Shown here: positions 47,076-56,818 of the stretch, piece by piece | Numbering within the stretch: position 1 is the stretch's first letter | Layout of the letters: every line of letters begins with the position of its first letter | Assembly (NCBI GenBank): GCA_030692765.1 | Contig: JAUYUB010000002.1 | Span: 1-64,000, forward strand | Length of the DNA stretch: 64,000 nucleotides | DNA from: Sulfuricurvum sp. | GTDB taxonomy: Bacteria; Campylobacterota; Campylobacteria; Campylobacterales; Sulfurimonadaceae | Reading direction: 5' to 3' | Translations under genes and position numbers: made by a program | The notes under the pieces: model-generated | Databases searched by the model: none | What the model saw: only the letters and a program-made list of their open reading frames with translations | What the model was told of the DNA's origin: nothing

Positions 47076-48959
47076 ATGGCACTAGTAAGACGAACAGAGC
47101 ATGCACCCGCAGCAGTAGGAAGCGTTAGCCCAGACAAGAGACGTCAGCGTACATTGGCAAAACAGCAACAAATATCAGAAAGTATCGCCGGAGTAGCTAC
47201 GACTATTTTGGGAAATGCACAAGAGAGCGTTAGTGCGATTGAGCAACTCAAAAGCTCGATGGAACAAATCGCGACAGCAGCAGAAGAGAACAGCGGTGCG
47301 AGCGAACAAGCGCTTAAAAATGTACGCTCTATACACTCGAATATCGGGCGTATGACAACGAGCATTGATACGGTTATCTCTTCGACACTGGTAACGGGCG
47401 ATAATATCATGGCTGCTGTTGGAACGATCAACACTTCGGTTGCGCGTATGTCGCAGGCGGTTAATGTTGCTAAGACGTCTTCTACCAAATCAGAAGAGCT
47501 CAAAATTTCTTCTGAAAATATCGGAGAAGCGGTTGGATTCATCGCAAAAATTGCCGATCAGACCAATCTTTTGGCACTGAATGCCGCGATCGAAGCCAGC
47601 CGTGCAAAAGAGCATGGAAAAGGGTTCGCGGTTGTCGCAGATGAAACCCGTGCACTTGCCGGTGAATCAGAAAAAAATGCCGATTTTATTTCCAACTTGG
47701 TCAATAAAATTCAAGAAAGCATTGATAATATTATCAAAAGTATTCTGAGTACAACGGGTATCATTGAGCAGACCGGTGGACGCGGGTCTGCATTGAGCTT
47801 CAAAATGGAAGAGCTTACAAAGATCGCTGTTTACTCTGTAGAAGCAGCGCGAAATATGAGCAGCTATACGCAAAGTCTCGGTCAATCTGTTGTGCAGATC
47901 AGTGATGGTTCCAAAGAGATTGCAGACGCTTCAAGTGAAATCGCCAAATCCGTTGAACGTACCCTCAACAGCATCGAAATGCAGTCCAATTCATTGGTTC
48001 AAACCGAAGAAGACATCAAAGAGCTCAACAATCTCTCTGAAGAGTTGAAATTTTCAACGGATACGATGAAATCGGCGGAAGAGATTGCGGCTTCTGCCGA
48101 TGCGATCAGCTCAAGCATGGACGACATTCAAAACTCACTCAAAGAAGTAACGAGCGGTTTGAATCAAATCGAAGCTTCTTCTCAGGCAACCAACCAAAGC
48201 GCACTTTTGAATAAAGAGCTTTTTGAAAGCGGGCTTTCTGCATCAAAAGACATCAGTAAGCTTATCGAGATCGCTCGTCGTAACTTTGATTTGCTTAAAA
48301 CATCTTTTGGGGATGTAAAAGGTCAGATGAACGGTATTAGCAATGATTTTACTAATTCAATTACAGAGGGAAGCAGTGCAAGCGGTGAGCTTGATGTGAT
48401 TGTCAAAGAGACACGCAATGTCGATAAAACGGTTGGTAGCATCTCTAACAGTATTATTCAGCTTAACATGTTGGCGATCAGCGGTTCCATTGAAGCTGCA
48501 CGTGCGGGTGATTTTGGTAAAGGATTTGCGGTTGTTAGTGCGGATATCCGTAACTTGGCAAAAGATTCCGAGTCTAACACTGAGAAGATCAATGATACCA
48601 TCGAGTCTATGAATGCAGAGATCGATACGGTTCGTACAGATTGGATTAAACTGTTGATCAATCAAGAAGGTGAAAAAGAGCAAATCGGAACATTGATCCA
48701 TGAGATCGATAAAATCACAACGATGTTGATTGATTTGCTTGATCGCTTTACAGGGCTTAAAACGATTAATGACCAAAATATTGAGGGGCTTAATCAAGGC
48801 CTTATCGGCATCAGTGAGATTCAAAAAGCGGTCGAGCTTTCAGCACGCAATGCACAAGAGTCTCGCAAAGCAAGTGAATTGATTATTGAGACGGTTAGCC
48901 ATATCGGCGAGGGTGTCGAAGAACTCGCTGTGATGGCTGACGAACTTCAACAGGGGTAA
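47076..48959 (+). CDS. Soluble chemoreceptor with two tandem MCP signalling hairpins
   Basis: A 627-residue protein with no signal peptide, transmembrane segment or HAMP domain. It carries two complete MCP signalling regions: tip 1 near residue 155 ([19 protein letters not shown], canonical) and tip 2 near residue 465 (QLNMLAISGSIEAARAGD, divergent). The tips are about 305 residues apart, enough for two four-helix-bundle hairpins. In tip 2 several residues that contact CheA/CheW in E. coli Tsr are changed. The start is MALVRRTEHAP, with a good ribosome site. Next to a PAS protein and a triple-CheW, it is the likely core of a cytoplasmic array. Confidence 0.9.
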   Translation: MALVRRTEHAPAAVGSVSPDKRRQRTLAKQQQISESIAGVATTILGNAQESVSAIEQLKSSMEQIATAAEENSGASEQALKNVRSIHSNIGRMTTSIDTVISSTLVTGDNIMAAVGTINTSVARMSQAVNVAKTSSTKSEELKISSENIGEAVGFIAKIADQTNLLALNAAIEASRAKEHGKGFAVVADETRALAGESEKNADFISNLVNKIQESIDNIIKSILSTTGIIEQTGGRGSALSFKMEELTKIAVYSVEAARNMSSYTQSLGQSVVQISDGSKEIADASSEIAKSVERTLNSIEMQSNSLVQTEEDIKELNNLSEELKFSTDTMKSAEEIAASADAISSSMDDIQNSLKEVTSGLNQIEASSQATNQSALLNKELFESGLSASKDISKLIEIARRNFDLLKTSFGDVKGQMNGISNDFTNSITEGSSASGELDVIVKETRNVDKTVGSISNSIIQLNMLAISGSIEAARAGDFGKGFAVVSADIRNLAKDSESNTEKINDTIESMNAEIDTVRTDWIKLLINQEGEKEQIGTLIHEIDKITTMLIDLLDRFTGLKTINDQNIEGLNQGLIGISEIQKAVELSARNAQESRKASELIIETVSHIGEGVEELAVMADELQQG

Positions 48960-48963
48960 TTCT

Positions 48964-50340
48964 ATGCGTATCGAAGAGATTTTGATTATTCGCCATAATG
49001 AGGTTTCATTTGGTATTTCTACTGCGTTGATCGGTCAAATTCTTCGTGTTCCGGATATTACCAGTTTGGCATTGAGCCCTTATGAAGTGCGCGGCTTATG
49101 CGCCGTTGGCGGAGGGATTGTTACCTTGTTGGATTTCAACCTTTTGCTGGGGCTGGACCCTTGCAGCGGGTTGGATCAGGGGAATCGAGTTATCACGTTG
49201 AATAATGAGATGAGCGCATTGGCACTGCTTGTGGATGAAGTGACCGTTTCATTAACAATCGAGCAGGACAAGATTGAGTATTTAGATGTTACAGATGATG
49301 CGATCATCGCGATTGTTCATCATGAAGATACGCTGATCCAAGTGGTTAGCCTTGAGTACGTTATCGGGGCAATCCGTTCTGTGAAGGTATCCGCTCAAGC
49401 GGTTGTTGAAAAAAGCAGCTACGAGGCTGAATCATCCGTAAAAGCGGAAGATAAAAGCCGCTACCTTGTTTTTAAGATGGGGTCAGAAGAATATGCCCTC
49501 CCTATTGATGAGTTAAGAGAGATTTTAAATGCGGATGTCACGATTACCGCCATGGCGGGTTCAAATGATGAGATTATCGGCATGATGTCTTTACGCGAAG
49601 AATTGGTCGTCATTGCTGATTTACGTCTTTTTTATGGTTTTGAGCCCAAATCGGGAGAAAAAAATCGTATTATGATCATCCAGATGGGCAACAAGACGTT
49701 GGGATTGATGATCGATGAGATTGTAGACATTCATGAATTTTCCAAAGGAGATTTGGATTCACTGGGCACCAGTAATGATGATAAACGTATTGGCGGAGTT
49801 ATCCATAATGGAGAGAAGCTCATCTCGCTTATCTCAAACAGTGCGATTGCATCTTTACTTGAGCGAAACAGTGACATCATCGTCTCTAATGATGTAACTG
49901 TGGTGGGTGAAGATACGGCAGAGTTGGTAGAAGTGGTGATTTTTAAACTTGGGAATGAAGAGTATGCGTTTAGTATCGAAGAGGTTGCGGAGATCATTGA
50001 TATGACTCCTGTCACTCCTGTGGCCAATGCTTCTGAGATGGTGGATGGAATCATCAACATACGAGGACAAATTGTGACCATCGGTTCTTTGCACAAACGC
50101 TTGGGAATAAAAATCCCTACGGATGTGGATCAGAAAATTATTATATGTCATGCGCCAAAAGGACGGATTGGATTTTTTGTGAATACCGTGAGTGATGTTC
50201 TTTCCATTGATCCTGCACAGATGAGAGATGAAGAGAGCGCTGATGGGCTTTTTTCGAATGTCATCCATTTAGATGAAGGTAAACGGCTAGTTTTACTGTT
50301 TAATCGTAATATTTCACAACTATTGGAAAGCGCTGCATGA
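48964..50340 (+). CDS. Triple-CheW adaptor protein
   Basis: A 458-residue protein made of three CheW domains in series: about 1-140, 160-300 and 315-455. Each shows the CheW beta-barrel pattern (for example SRYLVFKMGSEEYALPIDEL in the second, VVIFKLGNEEYAFSIEEVAE in the third). No receiver domain is fused, so it is not CheV. CheW couples receptors to CheA; three domains could crosslink several receptors. It lies 4 nt after the double-MCP gene and overlaps cheB (ATGA). Confidence 0.9.
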   Translation: MRIEEILIIRHNEVSFGISTALIGQILRVPDITSLALSPYEVRGLCAVGGGIVTLLDFNLLLGLDPCSGLDQGNRVITLNNEMSALALLVDEVTVSLTIEQDKIEYLDVTDDAIIAIVHHEDTLIQVVSLEYVIGAIRSVKVSAQAVVEKSSYEAESSVKAEDKSRYLVFKMGSEEYALPIDELREILNADVTITAMAGSNDEIIGMMSLREELVVIADLRLFYGFEPKSGEKNRIMIIQMGNKTLGLMIDEIVDIHEFSKGDLDSLGTSNDDKRIGGVIHNGEKLISLISNSAIASLLERNSDIIVSNDVTVVGEDTAELVEVVIFKLGNEEYAFSIEEVAEIIDMTPVTPVANASEMVDGIINIRGQIVTIGSLHKRLGIKIPTDVDQKIIICHAPKGRIGFFVNTVSDVLSIDPAQMRDEESADGLFSNVIHLDEGKRLVLLFNRNISQLLESAA

Positions 50341-51395
50341 AAAGAATCTTGATAGCAGATGATTCGGCATTGGTTAGAAAACAAATAACAGAGATCGTAG
50401 GCGATCTTGGATTTGAAATTGACACGGCACGTAACGGCGCTGAAGCGGTAGAAAAAGCAACTGCGACTCAATACGATGTTATAACGATGGACATCAATAT
50501 GCCGATCATGGATGGTCTTACGGCGGTACGTAAAATTATGGAAATACGCCCGACACCGATTTTGATGATTAGTTCTTTGACTACTGAAAGTGCTAAAATC
50601 ACCATGGAAGCGCTTGATGCAGGTGCTGTTGACTATATCTCAAAACCCGGAACAATGAATGTGGGGCGTAATGAAAATACAGAAGACATTGTCCAAAAAG
50701 TGACGTCTCTGAGTCGTATCCCGCCGCGTCGTTTGAAAACAATGACCCGCCGCAGTGTTGTACGTGAACGTCCTGTAAGTGTTCGGGAAGCAACACGGAT
50801 AGAAAATAAATCGACGGCTGATGTGACTAAAATATTATTGATCGGCGCATCAACGGGCGGACCAGGGCTTCTTGAACAGATTTGTACAGCATTGCCCGCA
50901 ACATTTGGTTATGCTGTCTGCATTGTTCAGCACATGCCTGAGCAGTTCACCGCAGCATTTGCGGCGCGATTAGACAAAAACAGTGCATTGCCTGTTATAG
51001 AAGCAAAGGATCACATGGAGGTTTACCCTGGTAATATTTATCTCGCACGTGGCGGAGTTCACATGCATTTTGCTAAGAAAGTGACGGGAAGAATCGTTAT
51101 CCGTGAGGAGAAAAACAAAGGAAATCGTTTTTTCCAGCCCAGCGTTGATGAGATGTTTCACAGTGCACTTAAAGTATTTTCGGGCGATCAGATTGTAGGC
51201 GTTTTATTGACAGGAATCGGTGATGACGGTGCAAACGGCATGGTTGCGATTAAGCAAGCGGGCGGTTTTACCATTGGAGAAAGTGAAGAGACGGCAACCG
51301 TTTACGGAATGCCAAAAGAAGCGTACGATAGAGGGGGAGTGTCGCAGCAGCTCCCTTTCCCTAAGATTGTACGGGCACTACAGACATTACGCTAA
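50337..51395 (+). CDS. cheB: CheB protein-glutamate methylesterase
   Basis: A 352-residue CheB with a full receiver domain (phosphoacceptor Asp52 in TMDINMPIMDG) and a methylesterase domain. The catalytic serine is about Ser172 in IGASTGGPG; the His is in CIVQHMPEQF and the Asp in LTGIGDDGANGM. It removes methyl groups from receptor glutamates and deamidates glutamines when phosphorylated by CheA. The gene overlaps the triple-CheW stop. Confidence 0.95.
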   Translation: MKRILIADDSALVRKQITEIVGDLGFEIDTARNGAEAVEKATATQYDVITMDINMPIMDGLTAVRKIMEIRPTPILMISSLTTESAKITMEALDAGAVDYISKPGTMNVGRNENTEDIVQKVTSLSRIPPRRLKTMTRRSVVRERPVSVREATRIENKSTADVTKILLIGASTGGPGLLEQICTALPATFGYAVCIVQHMPEQFTAAFAARLDKNSALPVIEAKDHMEVYPGNIYLARGGVHMHFAKKVTGRIVIREEKNKGNRFFQPSVDEMFHSALKVFSGDQIVGVLLTGIGDDGANGMVAIKQAGGFTIGESEETATVYGMPKEAYDRGGVSQQLPFPKIVRALQTLR

Positions 51396-51405
51396 GGATT
51401 AAGGG

Positions 51406-52032
51406 ATGGCACTAGTAAAAAAACATATAGCGCAAGATGTGGAAGAGCTCCCACAATTTTCAAGGCTTGAAGATGTATTGGAATATTTTCATGAGAATGC
51501 GGATAAGTTTGATGAGCAAGGTTATGCAATCGAACAAATAGAAATGTTTGACGGCGGCGGGGAAGCGCTTGTGCATATTTTGGTTGACAGCCCTTACGTC
51601 CATAAAGACATAGCTTCCAAGATTGCGGCTACTCTTGCTAAAATGGACGGGAGTCGCGCTCCTATCGAGTCCATTATGGGGTTGCTTAAGGTGCGTAATG
51701 CGTACATCCGAAACCTTGGAATCACAACACTTCAAAGCTATGGCGACGCGATTAAATATTACATCGTTAAATTTTTGATTGGGGATGACCGCGATCTGCG
51801 TATTTTTGCGATTAATGTTTTAGGTGATGTTAATTTTGCTCAATCCCGTGATATGCTTATCGAACTTCTTGAAAAAGAGAGTGACATCAATGTCGCAATG
51901 ACAGCTGTAGATTATATGGCTGAGATTGGTGAAGTGGAGGATATCCCCTTGCTCGAAACACTCAAGAGCAGATTTCAGGATTCGTACGTTACTTTTGCCA
52001 TTGATAACGCCATCCGCAGTATTCGGGGGTAG
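51406..52032 (+). CDS. HEAT-repeat-like protein of the chemosensory cluster
   Basis: A 208-residue helical protein. The second half has repeated helix pairs of the HEAT type (DRDLRIFAINVLGDVNFAQS, then INVAMTAVDYMAEIGEVEDI), each about 32 residues. The first 60 residues have a different helical region. Its opening MALVKKH resembles the MALVRRT opening of the double-MCP receptor. Such repeats form protein-protein interfaces. It sits between cheB and cheR (10 and 3 nt gaps), so I infer a role in receptor adaptation or array assembly. Confidence 0.75.
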   Translation: MALVKKHIAQDVEELPQFSRLEDVLEYFHENADKFDEQGYAIEQIEMFDGGGEALVHILVDSPYVHKDIASKIAATLAKMDGSRAPIESIMGLLKVRNAYIRNLGITTLQSYGDAIKYYIVKFLIGDDRDLRIFAINVLGDVNFAQSRDMLIELLEKESDINVAMTAVDYMAEIGEVEDIPLLETLKSRFQDSYVTFAIDNAIRSIRG

Positions 52033-52035
52033 ATA

Positions 52036-52866
52036 ATGGAGCCACTTTTGTCAGAGGAAAACTTTCATAAGATGACCGAATATATCTATCGTAAGAGTGG
52101 GATATACTTGGAGGTTGACAAGCATTTTGACAAACTTTCCAAGTACATTGATGCACGCTGTAAGATTATCGGAGCTGATTCTTTCCGCAAGTATTTTTAT
52201 ACTTTGCGTTTTGATGATAAAGACGGTACAGAGTTTCAAGCACTTATGAATGGGATGACGGTCAATGAGACCTATTTTTACCGTGAAAAAGAGCAATTTG
52301 AGGTGCTGGTCGATCGAATCTTGCCGGAATTACACGCAGTAAAGCCAAAAGGGCAGGCTTTACGGATTTTATCTGCGCCAAGTTCTACAGGAGAAGAGCC
52401 GTATTCGATGATTTTGCACATTCTTGAAGAAGGGCGTATTGTTGAGGAACGTGATATTGAAATCGTCGGAATCGATATTGACAGTACGGTAATCGAAAAA
52501 GCCAAACTTGGCAAATACTCTGACCGTTCTGTGCACGCTATACCAGCCGGAGTACTCGCAAAGTATTTCAAAAAGAAACCTTTAGGCCATGATCTGATTG
52601 ATGATCTTATAGGCACTGTTGATTTTAAAGTATCCAATGTCTTCGATAGAGGGGATATGCGAAGATTGGGAAAATTTGATGTTATTTTTTCACGCAACAT
52701 GCTTATATATTTTGACGATGCCAGCCGAAAAGAAGTTGCGATGACCTTTTACGATATGCTTAATCCAGGTGGTTATGTCTTATTGGGGCATGCTGAATAC
52801 ATGAGCCGTATCACTTCGGTGTTCAAGGCAAAAAAAATTGATTCCACATTAATTTATCAAAAATAA
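52036..52866 (+). CDS. cheR: CheR chemoreceptor methyltransferase
   Basis: A 276-residue CheR that methylates glutamates of receptor hairpins with SAM. The N-terminal domain precedes GMTVNETYFYREKEQF, and the SAM site reads LSAPSSTGEEPYSM (usually ASTGEEPYS). The catalytic-core segment SRNMLIYFDDASRKEV is typical. Full family length. It is preceded by the HEAT-like gene (3-nt gap) and followed by a CheY. Confidence 0.95.
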   Translation: MEPLLSEENFHKMTEYIYRKSGIYLEVDKHFDKLSKYIDARCKIIGADSFRKYFYTLRFDDKDGTEFQALMNGMTVNETYFYREKEQFEVLVDRILPELHAVKPKGQALRILSAPSSTGEEPYSMILHILEEGRIVEERDIEIVGIDIDSTVIEKAKLGKYSDRSVHAIPAGVLAKYFKKKPLGHDLIDDLIGTVDFKVSNVFDRGDMRRLGKFDVIFSRNMLIYFDDASRKEVAMTFYDMLNPGGYVLLGHAEYMSRITSVFKAKKIDSTLIYQK

Positions 52867-52886
52867 ACACATTATAGGAGAACAAA

Positions 52887-53258
52887 ATGCCATTAGTAAT
52901 ATTTGTAGACGACAGTGAGACAGCGTTAGCATCCACTCGGATGGTTACGGATTCAATGCCAATTACGGTTAAGCAATATTTATCCGCCGTTGATGCACTC
53001 AATGAGATTAAAGGGGGGATGGTTCCTGATTTGATTATTACGGATATGAATATGCCCGTTATGAATGGATTTGAGTTTTTACAGGGGCTTCGTCAGGTGC
53101 CAGGCACGGCACGCACCCCGGTGTTGATGCTTACAACTGAGACACGCGATGAACTTAAAGCGCAGGGAAAAGCACTTGGACTGACGGGTTGGGTAGTAAA
53201 GCCGTTTAATCCGGCACAGCTGAAGCAAGCAATTTCTAGAGTATTGCGTCTCGCATAA
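52887..53258 (+). CDS. CheY-like response regulator (first of two)
   Basis: A 123-residue single-domain receiver. Acidic pocket VDDS, phosphoacceptor Asp53 in ITDMNMPVMNG, Thr in LTTETRD, and Lys105 in GWVVKPF are all intact. A clear AGGAGA ribosome site precedes it. With the CheZ-like gene immediately downstream, this CheY is a likely substrate of that phosphatase, and either the flagellar output or an accessory branch. Confidence 0.9.
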   Translation: MPLVIFVDDSETALASTRMVTDSMPITVKQYLSAVDALNEIKGGMVPDLIITDMNMPVMNGFEFLQGLRQVPGTARTPVLMLTTETRDELKAQGKALGLTGWVVKPFNPAQLKQAISRVLRLA

Positions 53259-53268
53259 GTCAAGTACG

Positions 53269-53661
53269 ATGCAATTCCTAAATACTCTTAATGGATTACT
53301 GGAACATGTTAAAAGCGTGGAGCGCGAGACCATTGGATTAACTCAAGAAGCGCAGTTGCGTTTTGTGCGCTTTCTCGATAAAAATAAGTTATGCGCAGAT
53401 GATGAAACGCTCGAAGCGATGCAGTATCAAGATATCATCGCGCAGCAGTTAAGTGCGACGATAGAAGCTATTGAGAGTGCGCAGGAGCATATGCAATATT
53501 TTATGCATGCATTTAGCGAAGACGATGCCATTGCGGCACAAAGCATTGAAAAAATGCATGGTAAATTGGCGAATGCGCTTGAGAAAGCAAAAGATAAGCA
53601 CAGTGCATTTAGTGGAAAAGTGAATCGTGAAGACGATGATGACGGAATAGAGTTTTTTTAG
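53269..53661 (+). CDS. Minimal CheZ-like phosphatase candidate
   Basis: A 130-residue helical protein. Residues 52-61, MQYQDIIAQQL, resemble the CheZ active-site helix (QDLTGQ of E. coli), with Asp55 and Gln59 in the catalytic places. It ends DDDDGIEFF, an acidic tail with aromatic end like the CheY-binding C-terminal peptide of CheZ (DDLLDSLGF). It is much shorter than E. coli CheZ (214). It is between two cheY genes. Function is inferred from motif and context. Confidence 0.7.
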   Translation: MQFLNTLNGLLEHVKSVERETIGLTQEAQLRFVRFLDKNKLCADDETLEAMQYQDIIAQQLSATIEAIESAQEHMQYFMHAFSEDDAIAAQSIEKMHGKLANALEKAKDKHSAFSGKVNREDDDDGIEFF

Positions 53662-53670
53662 GAGCATGAG

Positions 53671-54036
53671 ATGGCAACAGTAATGGTAGTAGACGATTCA
53701 AAAACAGTGCGGAGTTATCATGGCTCTATTCTAAAAGATTTAGGGGTAGAGGTGCTTGAAGCAGAAAATGGGATGGAAGCACTTGAAAAGTCGTTGGACA
53801 ATAATGTGGATTTGTATCTCGTGGACGTGAACATGCCGGTTATGGACGGTTATTCATTTGTAAGTGAATTACGTCAGCAGCCACTAAAGCGTTTTACTCC
53901 TGTGATTATGATCACAACACAAGTGGAAGCGACCGACAAGCTTGAAGCATTTAAAGTAGGTGCCAATCTTTTCGAAACAAAACCTATTAAGCCCGATGCT
54001 CTCAAAGGGTATCTTCAGCTCTTGTTAAAAGTTTAA
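53671..54036 (+). CDS. CheY-like response regulator (second of two)
   Basis: A 121-residue single-domain receiver: VDDS acidic pocket, phosphoacceptor Asp52 in LVDVNMPVMDG, Thr83 in ITTQVE and Lys104 in FETKPI. Compared with the first CheY it is a separate subtype, with Tyr preceding the Asp-containing strand (DLYLVD). It lies 9 nt after the CheZ-like gene and 14 nt before cheA. Confidence 0.9.
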   Translation: MATVMVVDDSKTVRSYHGSILKDLGVEVLEAENGMEALEKSLDNNVDLYLVDVNMPVMDGYSFVSELRQQPLKRFTPVIMITTQVEATDKLEAFKVGANLFETKPIKPDALKGYLQLLLKV

Positions 54037-54050
54037 ATCAAGGACAACAT

Positions 54051-56803
54051 ATGAATCCGCTACTCGAACAATTTTTATTGGAAGCCAGAGAGAATTTGGC
54101 GTTTATTGATCAAAACATTGAAAATATCGGAGGAGATGATCCTGAGTTATTAAACTCTGTTTTTCGTGCTGCCCATACGCTCAAAGGGGGCTCCGGAATC
54201 GTAGGGTTTGAAGCGGTCAAGCGTATTACCCATCATGCCGAAGATCTATTGGACATGCTGCGTGCAGGAAAGCTTGAGTTTAAACCGGTTATGATCGAAT
54301 CCTTGTTTAATGCGTTTGATGAGGTAGTTAACCTCATTGAAGCTGCCGAAGAATGCGGTGACGTTGTGGAAGCGGATGAGTCACGTATTGATCAGATTGC
54401 AGAAGAACTTAGCGCACTGATGGGGAAAACGACTGAAGTGCAAGCATGGACGTGCCCGTTTCGGCTGGAAAGCAATGTTGAGCGTATTGTCAATATCCCG
54501 ATGCCGTTTTTACGACAGTTCAGCCAAAAAATTCCCTTTAAAGTCGGCGAAATTGATGAGGAGTTTTGCGCTAAAGAACAACTGTATGCCATTGTCTTTG
54601 ATTTGGATGAATCGTGTATGGTGTATGGAAATGATCCTCTCTATACCCTCTCCCTTATCGGAGATAAAGTTTTAGGAATTCATTCATGCATGGGTGAAAA
54701 TGCGACAAAATCAGTTTTGTCCGGCTTTGATGATCCTGATGGATTACTGCTGCGTTTGAGCATGACGGCATTTGTCTATGCGACGTATGAAGAGATCAGC
54801 GATGCGTTGTTTAATTTCGTCGACGAGCTTAGCTTTGCTCCCCTTGATATTGTGACGTTGCTGCAAATTAGCGAGGGTGAAGCCGGGCATACATTGGATG
54901 TTCTTAAAGAGCTCTCAGCGGAGTGCAGCGGGGCGATTGATGCATTCAACCGTTTGGCAATCAGTGAGAAGATTAATAATACCTTGCCATTGATTGGACG
55001 AGACACTCTTCAAAGTATGCAGTTACGCCGTATTGACGAGTTATTAAATACGGTTAAAGATGCAGATATGGGCTTATTGAAATCGTTTTTCGCACAGTTG
55101 CCGCAGGGGAATGTGTATGTACACAATGCCTTGCTTGACGATGTTGTGAGTACGGAGGCAGTCGCTGTGCCTGAGTTAGGCTCCAAAACGACAGAAATAA
55201 ATGAGCTGGAGCGCATACAGCTCAAGGCGATATTAACGCAACAACTTCAAACTTTGGAAATGCTGGATGATGACGCGGCTCATGAGCGGGTATTGTCTAT
55301 TTTAGAAAATAACCTTAAGTCGTATATTTGCGATATACCAAGCAGCTTTGGCTCAAAAGAAGCCTTGATAAACTGGTTGCGCAGTGAGATAAGCGGTGAA
55401 TCTAGCATAGCGGTTGAAGAACCGGCAACAGCAGCAAAGACCCCTGTTGTTGAAGCAGTGCCTGTAATGGCGGCGGAACCTGCTGCGGTCAAGTCCTACA
55501 ACGAACCTGTTGCGAAAGCTTCTGAGGTGATTCCTGCAGTCTCAAGTGTGGTAGAACGTGTTGATTCTGACAATCAATTAAGCAGCAGCAAGAAGGGTGT
55601 CATTGGTAAAACGGTCAAAGTCGATCAGGAATCGATTGATCATTTGATGAACGTTGTCGGAGAACTTTTGGTGGCTAAAAACTCCTCCCGTATTTGGCGG
55701 ATGGCGTTCATAAGATGACAGGGGAAGTGATCAAGCGTGCGATTATGGAAAAATACACGTTTATCAACCGCCTGGCTGAACAATTGCAAGATTTGATCAT
55801 GTCGATGCGTATGTTGCCGATTTCCTATGTCTTTGACCGTTATCCAAAACTTGTACGTGACATCTCTAAAAATATGAATAAAAAAGTGACGCTCAGTATG
55901 GACGGAGGGGAAACAAAACTCGATAAAAATATGATCGAAATGCTTGCTGACCCGATGATTCATATTATGCGTAACTCTTTGGACCACGGGATTGAAATGC
56001 CGGATGTCCGTATCCAAAAAGGAAAAAATCCAGAAGGAAGCATAACGCTCAATGCCTATGCGCAGTCGGACAAGATCATTATTGAAATACGTGATGACGG
56101 TGCAGGCATCAATGTTAGCCGTGTGGTTCAAAAGGTACTTGAAAAAGAGTTGTTGACGCTTGAACAAGTAGAAGCTATGAATGATGATGAAAAAGCGGCC
56201 TTGGTCATGCTTCCGGGTCTCTCAACGGCGGAGACCATTAGTGAATACAGCGGTCGGGGCGTCGGAATGGACGTTGTACGCAAATCTATCGAAGGATTTG
56301 GCGGAACCATCCGTATCAAGACGGTACCCAATCAGGGAACGACGATTTATCTCTCTATTCCTGTATCTCTTGCGGTGACTTCATTGCTACATGTGACCAT
56401 GAGTGGGGTTCATTATGGATTCCCTATGGATTCAGTTTCCGAAACGGTCAAGATCGAATCATCTAAAATAGAGTATTTGCAAAACGAGCCATTTATTTAT
56501 TTACGTGGTGAAGTTATTCCGCTATTGTTTGCGAAAAACATGTTGGACGAAGAGGCATTAGCCCATAAATCACTTCCGGTGGTGGTACTAAATATCAAAG
56601 GAAACCTTCTAGCCGTTGTGGTCAATGAGTTGTTGGGACAATTGGATGTAGTCCAAAAACCACTTGAGGGGATTATGGAAGGGCACCCTATTTTCAGTGG
56701 TACTGCATTGCTGGGTAACGGGCAAATCATTATGGCAATCGATCCAATAGGAATTTTAGGAATATCGACAGTACTCAAAAGCGATCATCGAATCGCGAGC
56801 TAA
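54051..56803 (+). pseudogene. cheA: CheA histidine kinase, frameshifted by one missing base
   Basis: Two overlapping frames together encode one CheA of about 917 residues. The first (54051-55718) carries the P1/HPt domain with phospho-His42 (RAAHTLKGGSG), a long Ala/Val/Pro-rich middle and P3. The second, open to 56803, carries P4 (PMIHIMRNSLDHGIE N-box; YSGRGVGMDVV G-box) and the CheW-like P5. At 55680-55690 the normal P3 sequence would read KNSLPYLADG; the frame breaks exactly between S and L. Adding one C restores it. This may be a real deletion, a sequencing error or a frameshift. The operon is otherwise intact, so function may survive. Confidence 0.85.
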
Positions 56804-56818
56804 GTAAAGGAATTTAAG

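Noticed and set aside
48357-48824. 155-codon minus-strand frame opposite the second MCP hairpin
   Set aside because: Arises from the regular helix coding pattern; no ribosome site or known domain.
55677-55690. Programmed minus-one frameshift signal in cheA
   Set aside because: The run T-AAA-AAC does not satisfy X XXY YYZ and no obvious stimulatory stem follows; a base deletion or error is simpler.
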